In this document: piece after piece, positions 1 to 5,363 of the stretch
Position numbering within the stretch: the first letter of the stretch is position 1
Layout of the letters: the number at the start of each line of letters is the position of its first letter
DNA from: CAIYRG01 sp035632215
GTDB lineage: Bacteria; Pseudomonadota; Alphaproteobacteria; Micropepsales; Micropepsaceae
Assembly (NCBI GenBank): GCA_035632215.1
Contig: DASQHF010000137.1
Location: 1-5,363 of the forward strand
Direction: 5' to 3'
DNA: 5,363 bases
The notes under the pieces: model-generated
What the model was told of the DNA's origin: nothing
Database searches by the model: none
What the model saw: the letters and a program-made list of their open reading frames with translations, nothing else
Program-made: the position numbers and the translations under genes

Positions 1-900
1 AAGCAGCAGCGCAAGAACGAGCCGGTCGATCGTCCCGCCGAGAAAGGCGATCTCGTCGTCCTTGATTTCGTCGGATCGGTCGACGGCAAGGAGTTCCCGG
101 GCGGCAGCGCCAAGGGTCACAAGCTCGAACTCGGCTCGGGCAGTTTCATCCCCGGATTCGAGGATCAGCTCATCGGCGCCAAGGCCGGCGAGCATCGCGC
201 CGTCGCCGTCACCTTTCCCGCCGATTACGGCGCCGGCGATCTCGCCGGCAAGGAAGCGTCCTTCGCCGTTGACGTCAAAGAGGTACGGGCCATATTGCCG
301 CAGCCGATCGACGAATCGCTGGCCGAGGCCGTCGGCATGGAGAATCTGCAAGCGTTGCGCGACACGGTGCGCGCGCAGATCGAGCGCGACTACGGCGGCA
401 TCGCGCGCCAGCGCTTGAAACGGCAGCTCCTTGACCGTTTGGCCGAGCGGCACCATTTCCCCGTCCCTCAAGGCATGGTCGATATCGAGTTCGACGTGAT
501 TTGGAAGCAGTTCGAGGCCGAGCGCGAGCGGGCTAAGAAGTCCGGCGCCGCTGAAGCCGAGGAAGGCAAGAGCGACGACGAGATCAAGGCCGAATATCGC
601 GACATCGCGGTCCGCCGCGTCCGGCTCGGCCTTCTGCTTTCGGAGGTGGGGCGGAGCAACAATATCTCGGTGACGCAAGAAGAGATCAACCGGGCGCTCT
701 CCGAGGAGGTTCGCCGCTTTCCCGGACATGAGCGCGAGGTGATCGAGTATTATCGCAATCAGCAAGGCGCGCTCGACAATCTGCGCGCGCCGATCTTCGA
801 GGACAAGGTCATCGACTATATTCTCGAAATGGCCAAGGTGAGCGATCGCACGGTTCCCATCGCCGAATTGATCAAGGCGGCCGAGGCGGAGGACGAGTAA
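1..900 (+). CDS. tig: Trigger factor (ribosome-associated chaperone / peptidyl-prolyl isomerase), 5'-truncated by window edge
   Basis: Reading frame 1 is open from the first base to the TAA at 898-900, giving 299 residues. Trigger factors are usually about 430-470 residues, so roughly 150 N-terminal residues, including the ribosome-docking domain, lie upstream. Residues ~14-97 are the FKBP-type PPIase domain: GDLVVLDFVGSVDGKEF, then GSFIPGFEDQLIGAKAGE at ~47-64 and VTFPADYGAGDLAGKEA. Both blocks align well by eye with the E. coli protein. From ~98 (LPQPIDESLAEAVG) to the end is the helical C-terminal chaperone domain, with the family-typical EVIEYYRNQQGALDNLRAPIFEDKV cut here as EVIEYYRNQQ (~246-255) and LRAPIFEDKV, ending in an acidic tail (AEAEDE). 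The protein binds nascent chains at the ribosome exit tunnel in the cytosol. A TTG at 295 is internal, not a start, because homology continues upstream of it. Placement before clpP is the common bacterial arrangement. Identification is firm; only the N-terminus is unseen. Confidence 0.96.
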   Translation, partial: KQQRKNEPVDRPAEKGDLVVLDFVGSVDGKEFPGGSAKGHKLELGSGSFIPGFEDQLIGAKAGEHRAVAVTFPADYGAGDLAGKEASFAVDVKEVRAILPQPIDESLAEAVGMENLQALRDTVRAQIERDYGGIARQRLKRQLLDRLAERHHFPVPQGMVDIEFDVIWKQFEAERERAKKSGAAEAEEGKSDDEIKAEYRDIAVRRVRLGLLLSEVGRSNNISVTQEEINRALSEEVRRFPGHEREVIEYYRNQQGALDNLRAPIFEDKVIDYILEMAKVSDRTVPIAELIKAAEAEDE

Positions 901-903
901 TCA

Positions 904-917
904 GCCGCCGGTGCGGC
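904..917 (+). other. Small GC hairpin just after the tig stop
   Basis: GCCGC (904-908) pairs with GCGGC (913-917) around a CGGT loop, four bases after the tig stop codon. No T-run follows, so it is a poor intrinsic terminator. It may simply stabilise the tig 3' end or occur by chance in GC-rich sequence. The rest of the 901-990 gap shows no recognisable promoter. Confidence 0.25.
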
Positions 918-975
918 ACGAGCAGAACTCAAAAGCGCGGCGCACGGCGACGTCCAGTGGCAGCGGCGCCCTAGC

Positions 976-983
976 GGAAGGTG
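976..983 (+). promoter_or_regulatory. Ribosome binding site of clpP
   Basis: GGAAGGTG lies 7 bases before the ATG at 991. It supports that start over the in-frame ATG at 1012, which has only a weak GAGA-like sequence upstream. Confidence 0.7.
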
Positions 984-990
984 AAAAGAC

Positions 991-1629
991 ATGGATCCCC
1001 GAGAAATTTACATGAATACGCTGGTGCCGATGGTGGTCGAGCAGACCAATCGCGGCGAACGTGCCTATGACATCTATTCGCGACTGCTGAAGGAGCGGAT
1101 CATCTTCCTGGTCGGACCGGTCAACGACGCGGTCGCCAGCCTGATTTGCGCCCAGCTGCTGTTCTTGGAATCGGAGAATCCGAACAAGGATATCGCCTTT
1201 TACATCAACTCGCCGGGCGGCGTCGTCAGCTCCGGACTCGCGATCTATGATACGATGCAATACATCCGCTCGGACGTCGCGACGGTGTGCGTCGGACAGG
1301 CGGCGTCGATGGGTTCGCTACTTCTCACCGCGGGCGCCAAGGGCAAGCGAATCTCGCTGCCGAATTCGCGAATCATGATCCACCAACCCTCGGGCGGCGC
1401 CCAGGGCCAGGCCACCGACATCGAGATTCAGGCGCGGGAAATTCTCTATCTGCGGGCACGCCTCAATGAAATGTACGTTAAGCATACCGGCCAGTCCTTG
1501 GATGTCATTTCTCTAGCGGTGGAGCGCGACAAGTTTCTTTCGCCCCAAGAAGCCAAGGAATTCGGCCTTATTGACGAGGTCATGGCCGCCCGGCCCACCC
1601 GCGACGACGAGAACAAGACGCGTCCATGA
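991..1629 (+). CDS. clpP: ATP-dependent Clp protease proteolytic subunit ClpP
   Basis: A 212-residue serine peptidase of MEROPS family S14, close to the usual 195-215. ClpP forms two stacked heptameric rings in the cytosol and degrades chains fed by ClpX (and ClpA where present). The catalytic triad is intact: Ser106 in GQAASMGS (codon 1306-1308), His131 in MIHQPSGG and Asp180 in ERDKFLS, with the same spacing as E. coli Ser/His/Asp. Other hallmarks are the oligomer-forming YINSPGGVV (71-79), the axial-loop region LVPMVVEQTNRGERAYDIYSR (starting residue 11), and GQATDIEI (139-146). Residues 1-10 are the variable propeptide-like segment; processing there is inferred from the family. The start at 991 is chosen for its ribosome binding site; 1012 is the alternative. 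The C-terminus ends in a short charged tail (TRDDENKTRP). clpP lies 90 bases after tig and 254 before clpX, so co-transcription with tig is possible. Confidence 0.98.
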   Translation: MDPREIYMNTLVPMVVEQTNRGERAYDIYSRLLKERIIFLVGPVNDAVASLICAQLLFLESENPNKDIAFYINSPGGVVSSGLAIYDTMQYIRSDVATVCVGQAASMGSLLLTAGAKGKRISLPNSRIMIHQPSGGAQGQATDIEIQAREILYLRARLNEMYVKHTGQSLDVISLAVERDKFLSPQEAKEFGLIDEVMAARPTRDDENKTRP

Positions 1630-1638
1630 TCGGCGAGG

Positions 1639-1666
1639 CCGGGTTTCAGGGACCCGCGAAATCCGG
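1639..1666 (+). terminator. Possible weak terminator hairpin after clpP
   Basis: CCGGGTTTC (1639-1647) pairs with GAAATCCGG (1658-1666) through nine pairs including one G-U, with a 10-base loop. It sits 10 bases after the clpP stop. What follows is TTGTCGGTTG rather than a T-run, so termination would be partial or factor-dependent. It could also protect the clpP mRNA 3' end. Confidence 0.35.
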
Positions 1667-1694
1667 TTGTCGGTTGCGGAAAACACCCTATCTT
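1667..1694 (+). promoter_or_regulatory. Candidate clpX promoter (sigma-70 or heat-shock sigma-32 like)
   Basis: TTGTCG (1667-1672) is 16 bases from TATCTT (1689-1694), each matching 4 of 6 bases of the housekeeping consensus. The -10 zone also reads CCTATCT (1687-1693), which fits the CYTATNT form described for alphaproteobacterial RpoH promoters. The matching CTTGAA -35 is only weakly present (GTTGTC). It lies at the edge of an AT-rich patch unlike its GC-rich surroundings. Initiation here would give a clpX leader of about 180 bases. Motif evidence only. Confidence 0.3.
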
Positions 1695-1744
1695 TAACTA
1701 GTTATTGATCGGGAGCCGGTACATATTGTTGAATTATAGGGTGT
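1683..1744 (+). repeat. Long imperfect inverted repeat (dyad) in the clpP-clpX gap
   Basis: ACACCCTAT (1683-1691) and ATAGGGTGT (1736-1744) are a perfect 9-bp inverted repeat. The symmetry continues inward after a 1x2 mismatch: TTTAAC (1693-1698) with GTTGAA (1728-1733), six pairs including one G-U. A small stem (1708-1712 with 1716-1720) can form in the centre. As DNA, the two outer half-sites have centres 53 bp apart, close to five helical turns. As RNA, the region can fold into a long stem. It overlaps the candidate clpX promoter. The repeat is directly visible; its role as operator or RNA element is inference. Confidence 0.6.
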
Positions 1745-1783
1745 CTGGCGCGTTGGGCCCGTGTCGGGTCGGAGACGCGCCGG
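1745..1783 (+). other. Predicted leader hairpin upstream of clpX
   Basis: CTGGCGCG (1745-1752) pairs with CGCGCCGG (1776-1783), eight pairs including one G-U. Within the loop CCCG (1758-1761) can pair with CGGG (1765-1768). It directly abuts the dyad ending at 1744. No T-run follows. It could be part of a structured clpX 5' leader, or a chance fold in GC-rich sequence. Confidence 0.35.
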
Positions 1784-1848
1784 TTGGAATGCCACGGTGC
1801 AGCGGTCCGGAGGGACGGAGCCAGGGCGCGGCGCCAGCGTGTGATCGA

Positions 1849-1868
1849 GATCGAGGCCTGCCTCGGTC
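1849..1868 (+). other. Hairpin just upstream of the clpX ribosome binding site
   Basis: GATCGAGG (1849-1856) pairs with CCTCGGTC (1861-1868), eight pairs including one G-U, closing a CCTG tetraloop. It ends six bases before the GGAG at 1875 and does not mask it. It might keep the initiation site open or affect translation; that role is inferred. Confidence 0.4.
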
Positions 1869-1874
1869 GTGGAC

Positions 1875-1878
1875 GGAG
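1875..1878 (+). promoter_or_regulatory. Ribosome binding site of clpX
   Basis: GGAG sits five bases before ATG 1884. It decides the start: the alternative in-frame GTG at 1869 lies upstream of this site and would add only five residues (MDGVP) without a site of its own at proper spacing. Confidence 0.7.
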
Positions 1879-1883
1879 TGCCC

Positions 1884-3149
1884 ATGAGCAAAGCCAGTGG
1901 CGGCGACGCAAAGAACACCCTCTACTGCTCCTTTTGCGGCAAGAGCCAGCACGAGGTCCGCAAGCTGATCGCCGGCCCGACCGTGTTCATTTGCGATGAA
2001 TGCGTCGAGCTCTGCATGGACATCATCCGCGAAGAGCACAAGACGACGCTGGTAAAGTCGCGCGACGGGGTGCCGACACCGCGCGACATCTGCAAAGTGC
2101 TCGACGACTACGTCATCGGTCAGGATCACGCCAAACGCGTGCTCTCCGTCGCGGTGCACAATCACTACAAGCGCCTGGCGCATGGCGCCAAGAACAACGA
2201 CGTTGAGCTCGCCAAATCCAACATCCTGCTCGTCGGCCCTACCGGCTCGGGCAAAACGCTTCTCGCCCAGACGTTGGCGCGCATCATCGATGTGCCCTTC
2301 ACTATGGCCGACGCCACGACGCTGACCGAAGCCGGCTATGTCGGCGAGGACGTGGAAAACATCATCCTCAAGCTGCTCCAGGCCGCCGACTACAATGTCG
2401 AGCGGGCGCAGCGCGGCATCGTCTACATCGACGAAGTCGACAAGATCAGCCGCAAATCCGACAACCCCTCGATCACGCGCGACGTTTCCGGCGAGGGCGT
2501 GCAGCAGGCGCTGCTCAAGATCATGGAAGGCACCATCGCGTCGGTGCCGCCACAGGGCGGGCGCAAGCATCCGCAGCAGGAATTTCTGCAGGTCGACACG
2601 ACCAATATCCTCTTCGTGTGCGGCGGCGCGTTTGCCGGTCTCGAGAAGATCATCGCGCAGCGCCGTCAGGGCACGTCGATCGGCTTCGGCGCAGAAGTGA
2701 AGGGGCCGGAGGAGCGCAAGACCGGCGAGATCCTCAAGGATCTAGAGCCGGAAGATCTCCTCAAGTTCGGCCTGATCCCGGAATTCGTCGGGCGTCTTCC
2801 CGTCGTCGCGACCCTCGACGATCTCGATGAGGGTGCGCTGGTCGACATTCTGACCAAGCCCAAGAACGCGCTGGTGAAGCAGTATCAGCGGCTGTTCGAG
2901 ATGGAAGACGTGCGGCTCGAATTTAACGACGAGGCGCTGCGCGCCATCGCGCACAAGGCGATCGCCCGCAAGACCGGCGCGCGTGGATTGCGGTCGATCA
3001 TGGAAGCGATCCTGCTCGAATCGATGTTCGATCTGCCCGGTCTTGACGGGGTCAGCGGCATGGTCATCAACCGCGAAGTCGTCGAAGGACGCGCGGCACC
3101 GCTCCACATCTACTCGGATCGGCGCGGGGAACAGGGGACGGGCGCCTGA
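1884..3149 (+). CDS. clpX: ATP-dependent Clp protease ATP-binding subunit ClpX
   Basis: A 421-residue AAA+ unfoldase, matching the family's usual ~420. The hexamer binds substrates, unfolds them with ATP and threads them into ClpP. The N-terminal zinc-binding domain carries Cys15, Cys18, Cys37 and Cys40 (CSFC and CDEC). The AAA+ module follows: Walker A GPTGSGKT (118-125), pore-1 loop GYVGE (151-155), Walker B IVYIDEVDK with Asp183/Glu184, the RKH pore motif (227-229), the IGF loop that docks on ClpP (266-268), the arginine finger in EFVGRLP (Arg304) and the sensor-2 motif GARGLR (365-370). All key residues are present, so it should be active and ClpP-competent. In alphaproteobacteria such as Caulobacter, ClpXP degrades cell-cycle regulators including CtrA. 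ATG 1884 is chosen for its GGAG site and because the protein then begins MSKASGG as in relatives. A separate leader upstream suggests its own promoter in addition to any read-through from clpP. Confidence 0.98.
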   Translation: MSKASGGDAKNTLYCSFCGKSQHEVRKLIAGPTVFICDECVELCMDIIREEHKTTLVKSRDGVPTPRDICKVLDDYVIGQDHAKRVLSVAVHNHYKRLAHGAKNNDVELAKSNILLVGPTGSGKTLLAQTLARIIDVPFTMADATTLTEAGYVGEDVENIILKLLQAADYNVERAQRGIVYIDEVDKISRKSDNPSITRDVSGEGVQQALLKIMEGTIASVPPQGGRKHPQQEFLQVDTTNILFVCGGAFAGLEKIIAQRRQGTSIGFGAEVKGPEERKTGEILKDLEPEDLLKFGLIPEFVGRLPVVATLDDLDEGALVDILTKPKNALVKQYQRLFEMEDVRLEFNDEALRAIAHKAIARKTGARGLRSIMEAILLESMFDLPGLDGVSGMVINREVVEGRAAPLHIYSDRRGEQGTGA

Positions 3150-3162
3150 CGGCGTCTGCGCC
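3141..3162 (+). other. Hairpin spanning the clpX stop codon
   Basis: GGCGC (3141-3145) pairs with GCGCC (3158-3162). Inside, GAC (3148-3150) pairs with GTC (3154-3156) around GGC, with a small internal loop. The TGA stop (3147-3149) lies inside the fold. Only TTT follows, so any terminator activity would be weak. Confidence 0.3.
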
Positions 3163-3172
3163 TTTGGCTCGC

Positions 3173-3199
3173 GCACCGGTCGGTCCGCCGAACCGGTGC
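3173..3199 (+). terminator. Strong hairpin between clpX and lon (possible clpX terminator)
   Basis: GCACCGGT (3173-3180) and ACCGGTGC (3192-3199) are a perfect 8-bp inverted repeat. The loop extends the stem with CGG (3181-3183) pairing CCG (3188-3190), leaving a TCCG tetraloop and one bulged A. It starts 23 bases after the clpX stop. The downstream TCTTGAAT is only modestly T-rich, so it is an imperfect intrinsic terminator; an operator or mRNA-end stabiliser is the alternative. Confidence 0.45.
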
Positions 3200-3200
3200 T

Positions 3201-3233
3201 CTTGAATGCGTCTCCGCGCGTGCCACTTAACAT
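3201..3233 (+). promoter_or_regulatory. Candidate lon promoter (CTTGAA -35 element)
   Basis: CTTGAA (3201-3206) matches the -35 element of RpoH heat-shock promoters and, as TTGAAT, 4 of 6 bases of the housekeeping one. The best downstream -10 choices, CTTAAC (3226-3231) and TAACAT (3228-3233), are weak or at long spacing (18-20). TATCAT at 3281-3286 matches 5 of 6 bases of a -10 but lacks a -35. lon is heat-inducible in many bacteria, so a promoter in this gap is expected; its position is unsure. Confidence 0.25.
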
Positions 3234-3303
3234 GAAAGCCCTGCCGGCGGCGGTTCTACCCTCGTCGTGCGCGAAACGGCTATCATCAACCCGGCTCTTC
3301 TAG

Positions 3304-3310
3304 AAAGAGG
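3304..3310 (+). promoter_or_regulatory. Ribosome binding site of lon
   Basis: AAAGAGG lies four bases before ATG 3315. No in-frame upstream start with a comparable site was seen. Confidence 0.65.
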
Positions 3311-3314
3311 CGTC

Positions 3315-5363
3315 ATGTTCGAAATCTCTCGCGGTGCTCTCTATCCGGTCCTTCCGTTGCGCGACATCGTCGTCTTCCCGCACATGATCGTGCCGCTCTT
3401 CGTCGGGCGCGAGAAGTCGGTGAAGGCGCTCGAGGACGTAATGAAGGACGACAAGCAGATTCTGCTCGTCACCCAGAAAAATGCCGCTCAGGACGACCCG
3501 ACCTCCGCCGACATCTATTCCGTCGGCACCATCGGCACCGTGCTGCAGCTTCTCAAGCTGCCCGACGGCACCGTCAAGGTGCTCGTCGAGGGGGGGCAGC
3601 GGGCGCGCATCATGCGCTTTGCGGAGAACGAGGCTTTCTTCCAAGCTTATGCCGAAGCCATCGAAGAGAAGCCGGGCGAACAGCAGGAGCTCGAGGCGTT
3701 GGCGCGCACCGCGGTTTCGCAATTCGAGCAGTACATCAAGCTCAACAAGAAGATTCCGCCCGAGGTGTTGGTGTCGATCAACCAGATCGAAGATCCCAGC
3801 AAGCTCGCCGACACGCTTGCCTCTCATTTGGCGCTGAAAATTCCGGAGAAGCAGGAGCTGCTCGAGACCGAAGCCGTATCCGAACGCCTCGAGAAGGTCT
3901 TTGGCTACATGGAAAGCGAGATCGGCGTTCTCCAGGTCGAAAAGCGCATCCGCTCGCGCGTCAAGCGCCAGATGGAGAAGACGCAGCGCGAGTACTATCT
4001 GAATGAGCAGTTGAAGGCGATCCAGAAGGAGCTGGGCGACGGCGAGGACGGCCGCGACGAGCTGGCCGAGCTCGAGGAGCGCATCGCCAAGACGAAGTTC
4101 TCGAAGGAAGCGCGCGACAAGGCGCAGGGCGAGATGAAGAAGCTGCGGACGATGAGCCCGATGTCCGCGGAAGCCACGGTGGTGCGCAACTATCTCGATT
4201 GGCTCCTGTCGATTCCCTGGCAGGTGCGCACGAAGATCAAGCGCGACATCAAGAGCGCCGAGAAGGTGCTGGACGCCGATCACTTCGGTCTCGAAAAGGT
4301 TAAGGAGCGCATCCTCGAATACCTCGCCGTGCAGCAGCGCATGCGCAAGGTGAAAGGACCGATCCTGTGCCTCGTCGGGCCGCCCGGCGTTGGCAAGACC
4401 TCGCTAGGCAAGTCGATCGCGCGTGCGACCGGCCGAAACTTCGTGCGCATGTCGTTGGGCGGCGTGCGTGACGAAGCGGAAGTCCGCGGTCACCGCCGCA
4501 CCTATATCGGCTCTATGCCGGGCAAAGTCATTCAAGGCATGAAGAAGGCGAAGTCGTCGAACCCGCTGTTCCTGCTCGACGAGGTGGACAAGCTCGGCGC
4601 CGATTGGCGGGGCGATCCGTCGTCGGCATTGCTCGAAGTGCTCGATCCCGAGCAGAACTCGACGTTCAACGACCACTACCTTGAAGTTGACTACGACCTC
4701 TCGGACGTGATGTTCGTGACCACGGCCAACACGCTGCGGATGCCTCAGCCCTTGCTCGACCGCATGGAGATCATCCGCATTCCCGGCTACACCGAGGATG
4801 AGAAGGTCGAGATCGCGCGTCGTCATCTCATCGAGAAGCAGATGAAGGCGCACGGCCTCAAGAAGAGCGAGTGGACGATCACCGATGACGCGTTACGCGA
4901 TCTCATTCGCTACTACACGCGGGAAGCGGGCGTGCGCAATCTTGAGCGCGAAATCGCCAATCTCACGCGTAAGGCGATCAAGGAAATCTTGATGAAACGC
5001 CTGGCGAAGGTCACCGTGACCCGGCGCAATCTCGAGAAGTTCGCCGGCGTGCGGCGCTTCCGATACGGCGAGCTCGAAGAGACCGATCTGGTCGGCGTGA
5101 CCACCGGCCTGGCTTGGACCGAAGTAGGCGGCGAGCTCCTCGTGATCGAAGCGGTTACCGTTCCCGGCAAGGGGCGGGTGACTGCCACAGGCAAGCTCGG
5201 CGACGTGATGAAGGAATCGGTTCAGGCGGCGGAAAGCTATGTCAAGTCGCGCAGCTACGCCTTCGGCATCGCGCCGTCGCTCTTCGAGAAGAAGGACATT
5301 CACGTCCACGTGCCCGAAGGGGCCACGCCGAAGGATGGACCTTCTGCGGGCGTAGCGATGGTG
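3315..5363 (+). CDS. lon: ATP-dependent protease Lon (LonA type), 3'-truncated by window edge
   Basis: Open from ATG 3315 to the window end, 683 codons of an expected ~800-810. Lon is a cytosolic homohexameric AAA+ serine protease (MEROPS S16) that degrades misfolded and regulatory proteins. The N-terminal substrate-binding domain covers ~8-200 (YPVLPLRDIVVFPHMIVPLF, VEGGQRARI). A helical linker contains REYYLNEQLKAIQKELG (225-241). The ATPase domain has Walker A GPPGVGKT (355-362), Walker B LLDEVDK with Asp422/Glu423, sensor-1 Asn472 in TTANT, arginine finger Arg483 in LLDRMEIIR and sensor-2 Arg541 in REAGVRNLE. The protease domain starts near 593 (VGVTTGLAWTEVGGELL), and the catalytic Ser677 is in PKDGPSAG (codon 5343-5345). 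The partner lysine of the Ser-Lys dyad lies past the window edge. The length of the N-domain and a single linked polypeptide exclude LonB and LonC. All visible catalytic residues are intact. lon lies 165 bases after clpX with hairpins between, so it probably has its own promoter. Confidence 0.98.
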   Translation, partial: MFEISRGALYPVLPLRDIVVFPHMIVPLFVGREKSVKALEDVMKDDKQILLVTQKNAAQDDPTSADIYSVGTIGTVLQLLKLPDGTVKVLVEGGQRARIMRFAENEAFFQAYAEAIEEKPGEQQELEALARTAVSQFEQYIKLNKKIPPEVLVSINQIEDPSKLADTLASHLALKIPEKQELLETEAVSERLEKVFGYMESEIGVLQVEKRIRSRVKRQMEKTQREYYLNEQLKAIQKELGDGEDGRDELAELEERIAKTKFSKEARDKAQGEMKKLRTMSPMSAEATVVRNYLDWLLSIPWQVRTKIKRDIKSAEKVLDADHFGLEKVKERILEYLAVQQRMRKVKGPILCLVGPPGVGKTSLGKSIARATGRNFVRMSLGGVRDEAEVRGHRRTYIGSMPGKVIQGMKKAKSSNPLFLLDEVDKLGADWRGDPSSALLEVLDPEQNSTFNDHYLEVDYDLSDVMFVTTANTLRMPQPLLDRMEIIRIPGYTEDEKVEIARRHLIEKQMKAHGLKKSEWTITDDALRDLIRYYTREAGVRNLEREIANLTRKAIKEILMKRLAKVTVTRRNLEKFAGVRRFRYGELEETDLVGVTTGLAWTEVGGELLVIEAVTVPGKGRVTATGKLGDVMKESVQAAESYVKSRSYAFGIAPSLFEKKDIHVHVPEGATPKDGPSAGVAMV

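Noticed and set aside
62..418. Serine/arginine-rich 118-codon plus-strand frame overlapping tig
   Set aside because: It is a shifted frame inside the conserved trigger factor PPIase domain, with low-complexity composition.
1733..1738. Perfect TATAAT on the minus strand (ATTATA on plus), suggesting a divergent promoter
   Set aside because: No -35-like sequence lies 16-18 bases away on that strand, and transcription would run into clpP antisense with no gene to serve. It is explained by the dyad in the AT-rich patch.
1813..1878. Direct repeat GGACGGAG at 1813-1820 and 1871-1878
   Set aside because: Eight purine-rich bases recurring within a GC-rich leader is plausible by chance. The first copy has no start codon at suitable spacing.
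1734..2570. Long minus-strand open frame (278 codons) opposite clpX
   Set aside because: It is antisense to the strongly conserved clpX frame. Such frames are common opposite GC-rich genes, and the translation (rich in A, D, H, R, V) resembles no family I recognise.
3232..3303. Small 23-codon frame before lon (MKALPAAVLPSSCAKRL...)
   Set aside because: It has no ribosome binding site upstream of the ATG and stops 11 bases before lon in another frame. It is too short to support without conservation data.
3300..4283. Long minus-strand open frame (327 codons) opposite lon
   Set aside because: It mirrors the lon codon pattern. The leucine/histidine/arginine-rich translation is the typical artefact of reading a GC-rich gene backwards, and no ribosome binding site or family motif was seen.

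Overview
This is a compact, ordinary-looking chromosomal segment from a GC-rich bacterium. All four genes are on the plus strand: the 3' two-thirds of tig (trigger factor), complete clpP, complete clpX, and the first ~683 codons of lon. Protein details (ClpP with ...TLVPMVVEQT and GQAASMGSLLL, ClpX starting MSKASGGDAKNTLYCSFCGK, Lon with VEGGQRAR) and the gene order point to an alphaproteobacterium, probably Hyphomicrobiales/Rhizobiales-like. The order-level assignment is from memory of family sequences, not from a search.

Layout: 1-900 tig, with its N-terminal ribosome-binding domain outside the window; 901-990 short gap with the clpP ribosome binding site; 991-1629 clpP; 1630-1883 a 254-base gap with no convincing gene; 1884-3149 clpX; 3150-3314 a 165-base gap with two hairpins; 3315-5363 lon, cut by the window end six codons after its catalytic serine. 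The 254-base gap is the most structured non-coding part. It holds a possible weak terminator for clpP, an AT-rich patch with promoter-like motifs, a 15-bp imperfect dyad spanning 1683-1744, and further hairpins leading up to the clpX Shine-Dalgarno.

Function: the genes form a protein quality-control block. Trigger factor meets nascent chains at the ribosome exit. ClpX unfolds tagged or regulatory substrates and feeds them to the ClpP peptidase chamber. Lon is an independent ATP-dependent protease for misfolded and regulatory proteins. The gaps and hairpins suggest that clpP, clpX and lon can be transcribed separately as well as by read-through, but no promoter is proven here. I found no mobile element, tRNA/rRNA, CRISPR array or evidence of a new system. 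The points worth a second look are regulatory structures upstream of clpX and lon.
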